A DNA stretch of 39,224 nt from a virus. Location: the IMG/VR virus record IMGVR_UViG_3300048055_000070, positions 1-39,224 of that record, one strand, 5' to 3'. Shown here one piece after another: positions 5,928 to 14,363 of this stretch. The translations under genes were made by a program, and so were the position numbers. Numbering within the stretch: position 1 is the stretch's first letter; every line of letters begins with the position of its first letter. The notes beneath the pieces are model-generated. The model worked only from the letters and a program-made list of their open reading frames with translations, searched no databases and was not told the origin of the DNA.

Positions 5928-6235
5928 GCCGATCGCTAAACAAGAGCCGGTGTGGCCGCGACTGTGGCGTGTGCTCGGCTGCCCTTAGTGACCTCCCCAA
6001 GATTCGGGCGCGTGTTGCTGCTGACGACCTAACGGCGACGCTTGCAGTCTATATTGCCCCGAACCACGACGGCTACTACGACGAGTGCGATTGCATCCGC
6101 TGCGACCCAGAGGCACACGAAGACGCCATGTGGTTGGCCATCGGCCGCGACATCGAACCCGCCGATTGCGAAGCGGACGATACCCGCGCCGAACCCCTCC
6201 GCGTCCCGCTGGCCGAGATCGCAAGACCAACGTAA
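5924..6235 (+). CDS. Cysteine-rich hypothetical protein, 103 aa
   Basis: A 103-residue acidic protein with cysteines in two groups: CGRDCGVC near the N-terminus (about 10-17) and CDCIRC in the middle (about 54-59), the spacing of a zinc-binding fold. The C-terminal third is acidic. I do not recognise the family. The start at 5924 overlaps the previous stop (ATGA) and lies in the second copy of the 16-base repeat. The stop TAA shares its last base with the ATG of the next gene. Confidence 0.62.
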   Translation: MSRSLNKSRCGRDCGVCSAALSDLPKIRARVAADDLTATLAVYIAPNHDGYYDECDCIRCDPEAHEDAMWLAIGRDIEPADCEADDTRAEPLRVPLAEIARPT

Positions 6236-6489
6236 TGTTCAGTTGGATTACGGCAGTCATTCTGTTCTTCATCTATGGTGTGATAGACGCTTTGTACACG
6301 TTGTGGGTAATAAACGTAGTAAAGCTTAATCCGTTCAAATCCGCCGCATACGCTGCCATCATGCACGTACTGTCCTGCGTGGGGATCCTATTTGTGATCA
6401 ACAACCCATTGTACGTGATTCCTGTGGCCCTGGGTTCGTTTTGTTTCACTTATGGATTAATTATCATTAAACGTGGTAAAATACAATAA
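6235..6489 (+). CDS. Small three-helix membrane protein, 84 aa
   Basis: An 84-residue, strongly hydrophobic protein with probable membrane segments at about 4-27, 36-56 and 59-78 and a basic end (KRGKIQ). The first helix carries polar GVIDALYTLW, and NPF separates helices 1 and 2, a pattern I know from small phage membrane proteins without known function. It starts in a TAATG overlap and ends in another. Holin function is possible for any small phage membrane protein, but no lysis gene is near, so I do not claim it. Confidence 0.72.
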   Translation: MFSWITAVILFFIYGVIDALYTLWVINVVKLNPFKSAAYAAIMHVLSCVGILFVINNPLYVIPVALGSFCFTYGLIIIKRGKIQ

Positions 6490-6791
6490 TGATTGTGCAG
6501 TGGCCTTCCCGGGTGGACAAACAAGCCAACATCTGGCGCGTACTAGATTTGAGTGGCATGACCAAGAGCGTCCGGGATTCCCGCAATTTTATGAAGGCTG
6601 GATTCGTTTGGATCAATGGTAACAGTGTACTTTCACTCAAGGACATGGTAGAAGTAGGCACTACCTTCACGCTAGAGCTGCGCTTCCCTAGCGGTAAAAT
6701 CGTATCCCGCGACATCTACCTGTCTAGTCGAGACTTCAGGTCAGGTGGTTTTCGTGGTACCGGTCCCCGTGTTCTGAACTATCGAGGTTAA
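6489..6791 (+). CDS. S4-domain-like RNA-binding protein, 100 aa
   Basis: A 100-residue protein whose first 65 residues look like an S4 RNA-binding fold: an N-terminal DKQANIWRVLDLSGMTKSVRDSRNFM helix pair, then AGFVWINGNSVLSLKDMVEVGT, the usual G-x-V-x-V-N-G turn and strand. S4 domains bind structured RNA in ribosomal proteins, pseudouridine synthases and Hsp15. No catalytic domain is attached. The C-terminal 35 residues are basic and glycine rich. It could act on rRNA, tRNA or a phage RNA. The start overlaps the previous stop (TAATG). The assignment rests on the motif only. Confidence 0.65.
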   Translation: MIVQWPSRVDKQANIWRVLDLSGMTKSVRDSRNFMKAGFVWINGNSVLSLKDMVEVGTTFTLELRFPSGKIVSRDIYLSSRDFRSGGFRGTGPRVLNYRG

Positions 6792-6792
6792 T

Positions 6793-6957
6793 TTGTTCGT
6801 ACCTAGGTTTAACTGTCCCCACTGCGATCAGCCCATGCCCGTCTTCCTAGAAGACGCGGAGCATGGAATGCTGGAAGCCTGCGGTTGTAGTAAGTCACAG
6901 AGTAAGTGGTTGGATGTGTACAGAGAAGAACGAGAGAGAAAGCGATCTAAGAGATAA
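6793..6957 (+). CDS. Small zinc-finger-like protein with TTG start, 54 aa
   Basis: A 54-residue frame starting with TTG at 6793, just after the previous stop, with CGAGG six bases upstream as ribosome site. It has CPHC at residues 8-11 and CGC at about 30-32, then a basic, charged tail (REERERKRSKR), which fits a small zinc knuckle that may bind nucleic acid. The stop TAA shares a base with the ATG of the next gene. This frame fills what would otherwise be an odd gap in a fully coupled operon, which supports it. Confidence 0.55.
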   Translation: MFVPRFNCPHCDQPMPVFLEDAEHGMLEACGCSKSQSKWLDVYREERERKRSKR

Positions 6958-7466
6958 TGAAGTACCTAATATACCTATTCACCCTACCGTCTGACCTGTT
7001 TAACCTTGTGCTGGGCACCGTAATCCGCCTTTTCTTTGGAAAAGTGTGGTACATGGAGGGAATGGCGCTGGCTGTGGTACTGCATAGGGAGTCAGCCGTG
7101 TACCGCTGGGCTAGCACAACGCTCCCCGGTTGGGCTGCTATCACACTAGGCCACTTAATCGTCTACGCACCCAGGACACGGCAAAGAGTTGCTGTGCATG
7201 AGCACGTACACGTAGCACAGTTCCAAGCAGCACAGATATTCGCTTTTATCATTGGGTTGCTCGTTTACGTATTTACTGCTAAAATAGCCCTTTCATACTT
7301 TATCTGGTCAACCGGGTTTCTTGTTTATATGTTAGCTAGCGTAATACTGGCGTTGTTAAAGGGAAAACCAGCGTATATGGGCCTCCACACAGAAGAACAT
7401 GCTTACGCTGTTGCAGCGTTGTCAGAGCAGGGTAAAACAACAAACGAAGACTATTTGAACTACTAG
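6957..7466 (+). CDS. Membrane protein with HExxH metallopeptidase-like motif, 169 aa
   Basis: A 169-residue protein with hydrophobic segments at about 1-27, 92-112 and 115-135. Just before the second lies HEHVHVAQFQ (81-90), which fits the zinc-peptidase HExxH motif, and near the end EEHAYAVA (146-153) could give the third zinc ligand, as in proteins with an HExxH...ExxAY layout. This suggests a membrane-bound zinc peptidase or a remnant of one. The substrate is unknown. Modifying the host envelope during infection is a guess. Start and stop lie in a tightly packed operon (TAATG overlap before, five bases to the next ribosome site after). Confidence 0.65.
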   Translation: MKYLIYLFTLPSDLFNLVLGTVIRLFFGKVWYMEGMALAVVLHRESAVYRWASTTLPGWAAITLGHLIVYAPRTRQRVAVHEHVHVAQFQAAQIFAFIIGLLVYVFTAKIALSYFIWSTGFLVYMLASVILALLKGKPAYMGLHTEEHAYAVAALSEQGKTTNEDYLNY

Positions 7467-7476
7467 AGGGGTGAAT

Positions 7477-8115
7477 ATGGGATTACAAAACACAAGACGT
7501 AGAGCGCCACAAGTCTCACCTAGAGACATCAAGAAGCACAGTGACATCGTACGAGAGGTTGGAGCTAAGCTAATCATTGAAGGGACCAAGATCCCCACGG
7601 AAACAGGGTACATAATCCCTGGCCATGCAGGCGTTAGGCTAGAGACATACTTTGAACGGTTCCTTCCAGGCGCCTCCGGGCCACTTGTATGCCACGATAA
7701 GAAGGACAGAGTGGTACGAGTCCTCGCAGGGGCTGGTTTCCTTGTCTGCAACGACGATACCAAGCGCCTACAGCAGGGTGACGAGGTCATTCTACCAGCA
7801 AACTCTACGTATCGTTTCTCTGCTACGAGTAATACCGAGTTGGACTTGCACATCGCACAGGAAAGCAAGTACACGTTTGCTCTTAGAGTAGTAGAAGAAG
7901 CCGGATCCAAGGTGGAACCAACGTCCGAGCAGCTACTTTCTGACTCAAACTCGTCCGGCGATGTTATCCTACATACACGTACAGGCAGCAAGGCTAAGCA
8001 GCAGCTTAGTCGTCAACGGGATCAGGCACGTCCTGGTGAGAAGGCCTCCGCTCCATTGCCCTCAATGCACCACGTTGCTAATGTCCGCGCAGTAACGCCA
8101 ACAGAACATGATTAA
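7477..8115 (+). CDS. Cupin-like beta-barrel protein, 212 aa
   Basis: A 212-residue protein with a central cupin-like stretch (about residues 58-135): ERFLPGASGPLV, a strand VRVLAGAGFLVCNDD, then LQQGDEVILPANSTYRFSA, matching the G-x-G and P-x-G-x-x-H type layout of cupins but without the metal-binding histidines, so it is likely structural rather than enzymatic. The last 60 residues are polar and low complexity (KQQLSRQRDQARPGEK). The ATG at 7477 follows AGAGGGG closely; an earlier GTG at 7471 overlaps that site. The stop shares a base with the start of the 904-residue gene. A virion role is plausible from position. Confidence 0.6.
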   Translation: MGLQNTRRRAPQVSPRDIKKHSDIVREVGAKLIIEGTKIPTETGYIIPGHAGVRLETYFERFLPGASGPLVCHDKKDRVVRVLAGAGFLVCNDDTKRLQQGDEVILPANSTYRFSATSNTELDLHIAQESKYTFALRVVEEAGSKVEPTSEQLLSDSNSSGDVILHTRTGSKAKQQLSRQRDQARPGEKASAPLPSMHHVANVRAVTPTEHD

Positions 8116-10829
8116 TGCGTCTATACCTCGACCTACATAAGGCGTCTCCCGCCCCTCCCAAGCAGCCCGCCCCTCCAGGCGGTGCTGCTGCCCCTGCTGC
8201 TGCCCCTCCGGGCGGCGCAGGAGGTGGTGGTGGAGGTGGCGTAGAGTACGACCGCTACGCAGCAGCCGGGACACCGGAGGCTATAGCGGCCCAGGGTAAG
8301 CCTGGGTGGGGGGCTTCCCCGTCAGGGGGTATGCGCCACGAGAAGGGTGTAACCGGCCCTAAGGCGTCTTCCCTGGATGAGTACAACGCAGACGCTCCTG
8401 CCAAAGCTGATCCGTTTTCGTCTAACGCAGAGGATTTTGCTGCCACTACCCCGGCAGATCACTACCAGCACATCAACACCCATGAGGAGACACCGGGCAC
8501 AGATCCTGAACTCACAGAGATGCACCGTCTGCACCTGAAGGAAAAGACTGCACACTTCACAGCAAATGACCACGGGGAATTGGCATCCGAGTTAGAAGAT
8601 AACGGGCTATTCTACGCCGCCACAGAACATAGGGCGATTTCGGATACTGCCAAAGCCAAGGAGGCAATGGGAGGTTCCCAATCAGCAGAAGAAGGTGCAG
8701 AAGAAGGCGCAGAAGAAGGCGCAGAACCAGCACAGAGCGCCCAGCACAAAGCACATACAGAAGCGCACGAAGAAGCTCACCAGGGGTTCAACGCAGCCAC
8801 GCGAGAAGAGGACCAAGCGTACGAGGCACACAACGCAGCCAAAGAAAACGTAAGTGCCGCTGAAAAAGGCATTGCTGACGCGGAACGGGATGCTGTACAG
8901 GATGAAGAGAATGATTACGTAAGCCGCACTACTTCAGCTGCCACGGCTAATAAGAGCGCCAAGAAAGCAGGAAAAGCAGCTGAAGACAAGAGAGACGCGG
9001 CCCATGGTAAGCTGAAGAAGCTAACGAAAGAGCACGACACAAGCGAAGGTAACATCGCTAAGATGTCCCAACGCAAGCTGGCTATTGATAAGGAACTGTC
9101 CGAGTTACAAGAATCCGCACCGCAGTCCAGTGGTTTCGTAGACAACGATCAGAAAAAGGCACAAAGAGCCGAGACTTCACAGAAGTCTGAAAAGGCCGCG
9201 AGTAAAGCAAGAGACAAAAAGGATTTTACCAAGGCGAACTTAGTTGCCCGTGAGAGTGAACATGACACCAGTGCGGGTGAGCTAGATAAGATGTCCAAAC
9301 GTAAGCTTGAGGTGGACCGTGAGCTATCCGAGTTGGAATCAAACGCCCCACCATCCGGTGGAGTTGCAGAGACTGCCCAGCAGACATCCGAAAGAGCTAC
9401 GAAGGTCAGCCAATCCGAAGCGGCTGTGAAGACTGCATCCACCCAAAAGAAGGCGGCTAAGAAGCGGCTAGACACTAGCACGAGTAAACACAACGCAAGC
9501 GAAGCTGCACTGGCTAAGATGGCCCGTAAAAGGCTATCTGTGGACCGTAAGATATCTGAGTTGGAGGGGTCTGCTCCACAGCACGGGGATTTCGCTGACA
9601 GCGACAAGCACGCAGACGCCAGTGCCCGTCACGATAAAAAGACGGAAAAGCTTAAGAAGGATCGTAATGATCTAAAGCACGATCAAGCGGCTGCCAAACT
9701 GAAGCACAAAGAGCTTACGGCTGCCCACGGGAAAGTCACGAAGGTACACGCAGCAGCGGCGAAGGTACACGCAGCAGCGGAGAAGGCACACGCCAAGGTT
9801 ACTGCTGAGAACAAGGCGGCTGAGGCTAGCGGACAACTCGCAGCTGGAGGCGCTGGCCATGCTGCCAAGGTTGAAAAGCTTCAGAAGGAACAGGAGACAC
9901 TAAAGCACGACTACGCGGCTGCCGAACCAAAGCACAAAGAGCTTAAGGCTGCCCATGGGGAGGCCAAGAAGGAACATGCAGCAGCAGAGAAGGCGCACGC
10001 AACAGCAGAGAAGGCACACGCCAAGGTTACTGCTGAGAACAAGGCGGCGGATGCTGCGGGTCGTCTAAACGCGGGGAGTAACAGCCATGCTTCTAAGGTT
10101 GCGAAGCTTAAGAAGGAACAGGATACGCTTAAGCACGACCACGCGGCTGCCCAACTGAAGCACAAAGAGCTTAAGGCTGCCCATGGGGAGGCCAAGAAGG
10201 AACATGCAGTAGCGGAGAAGGCGCACGTAAACGCAGCCAAAGCAGCCAAGGATGCTGACACGGCTCACACCAATGTTAGGGCAGAGCACGCAGAGGCAAG
10301 CAAGGCAACGTCCCGCCCCAATCACCCCAAGGTTAAGGCCGCTCAGGAGGCACACAAGGAAGCAACCCAGGCCCACAAGAAAACAGAAGCCGCAGCAGCC
10401 AAGTCCACCAAGAAGGTGGAATCCACCCATGAGAAGCGTTCTAAGTCTGAAAAGCGGGTGGAAGCGACCGAGGCTAAGGACAAGGCCAAGGCCGAAGCAG
10501 CTGCTGCCAAGTTGAAGGCGCTTAAGGATAAGAATGATAAGAAGCCAAAACCGGGTGAATCTAGTAGCTCTAGTAGCTCTAGCAAACGGTCGCAGATGGC
10601 ACAAGGGTGGAACGCCGGTAAGGCCGTAGGCTCCCGCCTGGCCCACGCCGCTACCGCGGATTCCGCTGGTGAAACGGCCTCAACTGTGGTATCGTACAGT
10701 ACGCAAGGTGTCGCTGGAGCGGGGCATTTCCTCCTTAGACCACGGGGCGGTGACGAGAAGAAGAAGGAAACTGCACCTTCCAAAGAGAGCAAAGATGACA
10801 AAGCTGTTTCTAAACCTAAACCTACGTAA
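8115..10829 (+). CDS. Giant repetitive coiled-coil protein with shared 44-aa module, 904 aa
   Basis: A 904-residue protein of unknown function. Residues 10-42 are Pro/Ala/Gly rich. Residues 42-85 form a module (GVEYD...GKPGW...SGG...KGVTGPKAS) also present in the kinase-like protein at 14846. Residues 190-205 are Glu/Gly/Ala repeats. Residues 302-496 hold three copies of a unit with EHDTS, KMSxRKL and SELE, about 78 residues apart. Residues 512-715 hold three copies of a unit with LKHD, KHKEL and EKAHAKVTAENKAA, about 76 apart. All are Ala/Lys/Glu/His rich and should form long coiled coil. The C-terminus has a serine run and a charged tail. Position beside the portal suggests a head-internal or ejected protein, which is inference. 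It starts in a TAATG overlap. Confidence 0.8.
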   Translation: MRLYLDLHKASPAPPKQPAPPGGAAAPAAAPPGGAGGGGGGGVEYDRYAAAGTPEAIAAQGKPGWGASPSGGMRHEKGVTGPKASSLDEYNADAPAKADPFSSNAEDFAATTPADHYQHINTHEETPGTDPELTEMHRLHLKEKTAHFTANDHGELASELEDNGLFYAATEHRAISDTAKAKEAMGGSQSAEEGAEEGAEEGAEPAQSAQHKAHTEAHEEAHQGFNAATREEDQAYEAHNAAKENVSAAEKGIADAERDAVQDEENDYVSRTTSAATANKSAKKAGKAAEDKRDAAHGKLKKLTKEHDTSEGNIAKMSQRKLAIDKELSELQESAPQSSGFVDNDQKKAQRAETSQKSEKAASKARDKKDFTKANLVARESEHDTSAGELDKMSKRKLEVDRELSELESNAPPSGGVAETAQQTSERATKVSQSEAAVKTASTQKKAAKKRLDTSTSKHNASEAALAKMARKRLSVDRKISELEGSAPQHGDFADSDKHADASARHDKKTEKLKKDRNDLKHDQAAAKLKHKELTAAHGKVTKVHAAAAKVHAAAEKAHAKVTAENKAAEASGQLAAGGAGHAAKVEKLQKEQETLKHDYAAAEPKHKELKAAHGEAKKEHAAAEKAHATAEKAHAKVTAENKAADAAGRLNAGSNSHASKVAKLKKEQDTLKHDHAAAQLKHKELKAAHGEAKKEHAVAEKAHVNAAKAAKDADTAHTNVRAEHAEASKATSRPNHPKVKAAQEAHKEATQAHKKTEAAAAKSTKKVESTHEKRSKSEKRVEATEAKDKAKAEAAAAKLKALKDKNDKKPKPGESSSSSSSSKRSQMAQGWNAGKAVGSRLAHAATADSAGETASTVVSYSTQGVAGAGHFLLRPRGGDEKKKETAPSKESKDDKAVSKPKPT
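8238..8369 (+). repeat. 44-aa GVEYD...KGVTGPKAS module, copy 1
   Basis: Codes for residues 42-85 of the 904-residue protein. It is 34/44 identical without gaps to residues 289-332 of the kinase-like protein (15710-15841). The bases coding KGVTGPK are nearly unchanged between copies, so the copies are related by duplication or exchange and not by chance. Confidence 0.85.
9018..10259 (+). repeat. Six tandem coiled-coil repeats of about 76-78 codons in two families
   Basis: Three units of family A (9018-9602) are followed by three of family B (9648-10259) inside the 904-residue gene. The family B units share long identical DNA stretches, for example around AAGCACAAAGAGCTTAAGGC, which points to recent expansion. 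Both families have nearly the same period, which suggests a common origin or a constraint on repeat length. Confidence 0.8.
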
Positions 10830-11259
10830 AGCAGCAGGTACCCCCAGTGCAGGAATCCTACCTAAAGAGGATGGACAGGCACAGCAGGCGTACAAAGAGT
10901 CTTTCAAGGAGCGTAACTCTGGCGTAGCCAACGAAGCCGGTGGTTTGTACGAAAACACAAATAAGGCTAAACAAGCCAAAGAGGCCAAAGAGGAAGAAGA
11001 AGCTGAAGAAGAGCCAGAGCTACAGAAAGCGATGGACTTTAGCTCATTCGACCTGCTGAAGTCTTTCAATGCCACTGTGGCCGCTGTGGTTAATAAGAAC
11101 CGCCTAACCGGACAGGAAATCCGATTCTTCAAGAGCAAAGGGTACTCAGACCAGGACATCAGTTCCATGAGAATAAACGTTACCCAGCGAGATAAGAAGG
11201 AATTCAACAAGTTCCTATCAAACGAGTTCTACAAATCCTTAGGGGACCTAAATGGTTAA
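10795..11259 (+). CDS. Acidic-helix hypothetical protein upstream of portal, 154 aa
   Basis: A 154-residue protein that starts inside the end of the 904-residue gene (35-base overlap in another frame) and overlaps the portal start by eight bases. An N-terminal LFLNLNLRKAAG stretch is followed by a Glu/Lys/Ala helix (NTNKAKQAKEAKEEEEAEEEPELQ) and a C-terminal globular-looking part (FFKSKGYSDQDISSMRINVTQRDKKEFNKFL). I do not recognise the family. Purine-rich AGAGAG lies about six bases before the ATG. It may assist portal or head assembly, judged only from position. Confidence 0.7.
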   Translation: MTKLFLNLNLRKAAGTPSAGILPKEDGQAQQAYKESFKERNSGVANEAGGLYENTNKAKQAKEAKEEEEAEEEPELQKAMDFSSFDLLKSFNATVAAVVNKNRLTGQEIRFFKSKGYSDQDISSMRINVTQRDKKEFNKFLSNEFYKSLGDLNG

Positions 11260-12958
11260 CCCGTGGCTCGACCAACTAGGTCAGTGGGGCACGGGAGTGC
11301 CTGACCTCAACAATCGGCAGGACTTGTTTAAAAGCAAGCCAGAGATTGGCGAGCCTGCTCGCGGATTGAAGACGTACCTCACCGATCCCCTGCAAGTACA
11401 GTACGCAATGGGGTACAAGGACAGGTCGTATTCCATTAGCTACGATGTTTGTCGGAGAGTTTCACAGCAACTAGCATTAGTGGCTGGGATCCTGCAAGTC
11501 CGCTGTAACCAAGTGGCTGCGTTCTCCGTGCCATTTAGTTCCTCCAAGTCGGTGGGATACCAGGTCCGGCATATTGACCCGGCCCACGAGACAACTAAGG
11601 GTGAGCTAGAATACATTAAGCACCTAGAGCGCTTCATCTACAACTGCGGTGCGAAGGAGCCGAACCCACATAACAAATTCAAGCGTGACGACTTTGAAAC
11701 CTTGTTGAAGAAGTTGGTAAGAGATAGTATTACGTTCGACCAGGCAGTATTGGAAATCGTTCCGGACAAGTCAGGAAAGCCCTATGAATTCATGGCGGTA
11801 GACGCTGCTACGATCCGTATTGCTTCTCCTTACGGCGTGCAGTCGTTCGATGAAAACTACCACAAGCGTGAGTCCCCCATTTCAAACGAAGCCCTGCTCC
11901 GCAACTGGGAGCAACGCACCCCGTTCCGCTCGCTACAGCTACTTGACCAGACACGCAACGGAGAGCGCCCTGACTACGTCCAGATAATCAATGGACAGGT
12001 ACAGAACGTCTACTTCCGGGATGAGCTATCCTTTGGTATACGAAATCCTCGTACTGACCTCAAGATTGCTGGCTACGGCTACTCCGAGATTGAGATGTTG
12101 ATCAGCACCATTACATCCCACTTGTATGCAGAGGAGTACAACCGCAGGTTCTTCATGCAGGGCTCGGCTCCTAAGGGCCTCTTGAACCTGAAGGGAGAGA
12201 ACTTTTCTCCTGAGATGTTGGAAGGGTTCAAGCGCCAGTGGAAAGCTAACCTAGAAGGGGTTAATAACAGCTGGAAGACGCCAATCCTACAGTTGGAACA
12301 AGGCGTAGAATGGATTGATTTACATCCCAGTAACCGTGAGATGGAATACGGCCAGTGGATGGAGTACCTAATTAAAATTACTTGTGGTGCGTTCCTAATT
12401 GACCCTGCTGAGCTTAACTTCGACTTGCACGGTGGTGTAACCCAGACTCCTCTGTTTGAGTCTTCCCAGGAATGGAAGTTGAAGGCGTCGCGTGACCGTG
12501 GACTAAAACCCCTACTACGCTTCATTGCTAAGCAGATTAATGAGCACATCATCCAAAAGTTGGACGACCGCTTTGTTTTTGACTTCGTAGGTCTCGACGA
12601 GCTTACAGAGCAAGAGAAGCACGAGTTGTACCAGGAGCAAGTAGGATCCTACAAGACGTTGAATGAAATCCGTCGCGCCCAGGATCTCCCTGACGTGCCC
12701 GGTGGTGACATGGTGTTGAACCCGACGTATATCCAAGGGTTGACCATGCAGCAACAGCAGGAACAACAGGCTCAGGTAGCACAGCAGGCCCAGCAGGGTG
12801 CTGACTCTGCGGGAGAAGCCCCACCTACGCCGAACCAGTCTGCCTCGTCACAGTCGAAGCAGCAATCCCCCGCGCCAAAGTACTCCGACTCATTCAACAA
12901 AGCAGAAGATGCTGTAACGCTGGATTTGGATCTCTTCAAGAGTATTACTAGGGGGTAA
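11252..12958 (+). CDS. Phage portal protein, 568 aa
   Basis: A 568-residue protein with the layout of a portal subunit, the dodecameric ring at the head vertex through which DNA passes. Recognisable stretches are the N-terminal clip/wing part (about 60-130), SYDVCRRV...VAGILQVRCNQVAAF, then YADEEYNRRFFMQGSAPKG-like sequence around 290-310 and EWIDLHPSNREMEYGQWMEYLIKITCGAF (about 350-380), typical of portals where the enzyme-like core meets the stem. The last 60 residues are Gln-rich and low complexity. It overlaps the preceding gene. Family-level confidence is good; the exact subfamily is not determined. Confidence 0.9.
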   Translation: MVNPWLDQLGQWGTGVPDLNNRQDLFKSKPEIGEPARGLKTYLTDPLQVQYAMGYKDRSYSISYDVCRRVSQQLALVAGILQVRCNQVAAFSVPFSSSKSVGYQVRHIDPAHETTKGELEYIKHLERFIYNCGAKEPNPHNKFKRDDFETLLKKLVRDSITFDQAVLEIVPDKSGKPYEFMAVDAATIRIASPYGVQSFDENYHKRESPISNEALLRNWEQRTPFRSLQLLDQTRNGERPDYVQIINGQVQNVYFRDELSFGIRNPRTDLKIAGYGYSEIEMLISTITSHLYAEEYNRRFFMQGSAPKGLLNLKGENFSPEMLEGFKRQWKANLEGVNNSWKTPILQLEQGVEWIDLHPSNREMEYGQWMEYLIKITCGAFLIDPAELNFDLHGGVTQTPLFESSQEWKLKASRDRGLKPLLRFIAKQINEHIIQKLDDRFVFDFVGLDELTEQEKHELYQEQVGSYKTLNEIRRAQDLPDVPGGDMVLNPTYIQGLTMQQQQEQQAQVAQQAQQGADSAGEAPPTPNQSASSQSKQQSPAPKYSDSFNKAEDAVTLDLDLFKSITRG

Positions 12959-12960
12959 TA

Positions 12961-13440
12961 GTGCCTGCGTACATGGACAAGTTTAAGGCCAAACTAGTGG
13001 AGCTAAAAGGTGCGTTACTTAAAAGCAGCTTGCTTACAGGTAATAACCCTGGTAAAATGAACGGGAGTAATATGACCACAAAAGCGTGTGAAGAACTAGA
13101 CAACATGTCAAAAGCCCTCTCAGGCGCTGTTGCATCCTCAATGGCAAAGCAGCTAAGGCTACAGAGCGTTGTCCATGAGTACAACGAAGCAGTGTTCAAG
13201 GCGGGGGTAGCAGACGAGCAGCCCACGTTTGGTACTACTCGACAGCAGGATATGAACGAACCGCCGCTGGTTCCCACCAGGAAAGTTACACCGGAGCAAA
13301 GCACTGCGATCAGTGCCTCAGAGGTTTACAAGTCCTGCACCGGGTGCAAGAAGATGAACAAGTCAACATCCGCTTCTTGCACGCGCTGTGACAGTAACCA
13401 GCGAGCCAGCTATGAAGCTCCTCCTTTCTGGAAGCGATAA
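12961..13440 (+). CDS. Hypothetical protein with C-terminal zinc ribbon, 159 aa
   Basis: A 159-residue protein starting with GTG two bases after the portal stop, with AGGGGG upstream as ribosome site. The N-terminal 80 residues look helical (KFKAKLVELKGALLKS, EELDNMSKALSGAVASSMAKQL). The C-terminus holds C126-x2-C129 and C140-x2-C143, a compact zinc ribbon, followed by a short aromatic tail PPFWKR. No family is recognised. It belongs to the block of unusual genes between portal and prohead protease. Confidence 0.65.
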   Translation: MPAYMDKFKAKLVELKGALLKSSLLTGNNPGKMNGSNMTTKACEELDNMSKALSGAVASSMAKQLRLQSVVHEYNEAVFKAGVADEQPTFGTTRQQDMNEPPLVPTRKVTPEQSTAISASEVYKSCTGCKKMNKSTSASCTRCDSNQRASYEAPPFWKR

Positions 13441-13444
13441 TACC

Positions 13445-13837
13445 ATGAGTATCTACCTACACAGCTGCTTGCTAGAGAAGGCCAATCGACCTGACCTGGG
13501 GGCCACCCACTCTGGAAGCGACTACTTTCACCGTGAAGTTAGCGGTTACCGCAAGGACGGTAAGCCGTCATACAGGTACTTTGACACCAAGAAGGAGTGG
13601 GAGGCTTACCAGTCGAAGAATAAGGATAGTAAGGATAAGGGCGATAAGGGTCCTGAAGGCAATCAGCGATCTAAGAAGCCTGATAGCAGCCCCTCTGAGC
13701 GGGTTGAAGCTAGGACAAAAAGGGAACACAGCAGGAGCACTCAGAAGGTCAAGGAAAAAACCAGGGACTCCCTTTTCATCAAGAGCGACTCAGCTATCAA
13801 GAAGAGTGTCTACTTGTTCATCGAGGTAAATAAGTAA
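13445..13837 (+). CDS. Basic hypothetical protein, 130 aa
   Basis: A 130-residue highly charged protein. Residues 13-50 (DLGATHSGSDYFHREVSGYRKDGKPSYRYFDTKKEWEAY in substance) look like a small module with aromatic residues and a K-D-G-K-P turn, loosely similar in character to the 44-residue module of the neighbouring large proteins, though I cannot align them. The middle is Lys/Asp/Ser low complexity, the end (SDSAIKKSVYLFIEVNK) is hydrophobic. I took the ATG at 13445 after GGAAGCGATAAT; an earlier in-frame start lies within the previous gene. Function is unknown. Confidence 0.6.
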   Translation: MSIYLHSCLLEKANRPDLGATHSGSDYFHREVSGYRKDGKPSYRYFDTKKEWEAYQSKNKDSKDKGDKGPEGNQRSKKPDSSPSERVEARTKREHSRSTQKVKEKTRDSLFIKSDSAIKKSVYLFIEVNK

Positions 13838-13838
13838 T

Positions 13839-14360
13839 ATGAACTACAACGGACCAAGAATCCCCGTACACCTGAATCCCAATAACCGCGAGTTATTGTC
13901 CAAGTCCCTCTACGGAGAAGACGTAAAGGACGTTACGGACATCAACAGCTTCACAGTAAAGGAAATCGTTCCTACTGGTAGCATGTACACAAGTGCCCCC
14001 GCGTTCCCGGCAGACCGAGAGAACGGTAACGTATTTTTCCGTAGGTACCCTAACGGGAGCCTTGACTACGACTACGCACGTGATAAGGTAGTGGACATGG
14101 TGCACAAGTTCAAGGTTGGCTCAGTTCCGCTGGGCCACGAGGAAATGTTGTGTATGCAGGTGCTGTTCCCTCATTCCTTTGGTGACGCTGGTGGTATGGG
14201 CATGGCTGCCTCTATTGCGGTTGTAAGCCTCCGCGTTTCAGAGGCAGAACAAGAAATCGTTCGTAGGATGGTGGCAGGCCACCTTCTTGAAGAAGAAAAC
14301 TGGAATGCAGGTAATGGTGGTGGAAGCGTCCCCGGGCGTCACAGCACATACCAGCCGTAA
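13839..14360 (+). CDS. Hypothetical head-region protein, 173 aa
   Basis: A 173-residue globular protein with no cysteine motif, signal or membrane segment. It contains NVFFRRYPNGSLDYDYARDKVVDMVHKF and a long C-terminal helix region (SLRVSEAEQEIVRRMVAGHLLEEENW), ending in a glycine/serine tail. It begins one base after the previous stop. I do not recognise a family. Co-occurrence in the portal-to-protease block suggests a minor virion or assembly role. Confidence 0.65.
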   Translation: MNYNGPRIPVHLNPNNRELLSKSLYGEDVKDVTDINSFTVKEIVPTGSMYTSAPAFPADRENGNVFFRRYPNGSLDYDYARDKVVDMVHKFKVGSVPLGHEEMLCMQVLFPHSFGDAGGMGMAASIAVVSLRVSEAEQEIVRRMVAGHLLEEENWNAGNGGGSVPGRHSTYQP

Positions 14361-14363
14361 TAA

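Noticed and set aside
7422-7991. A 189-residue minus-strand frame.
   Set aside because: It is antisense to the cupin-like gene, shows no motif and has no ribosome site.
9018-10259. Repeats considered as a CRISPR array or DNA-level satellite.
   Set aside because: The period is a multiple of three, the frame is preserved and there are no unique spacers.
9149-10646. Long minus-strand frames with Leu/Cys/Ser-rich, membrane-like translations.
   Set aside because: They mirror the low-complexity Ala/Lys repeats of the plus-strand 904-residue gene and have no ribosome sites.
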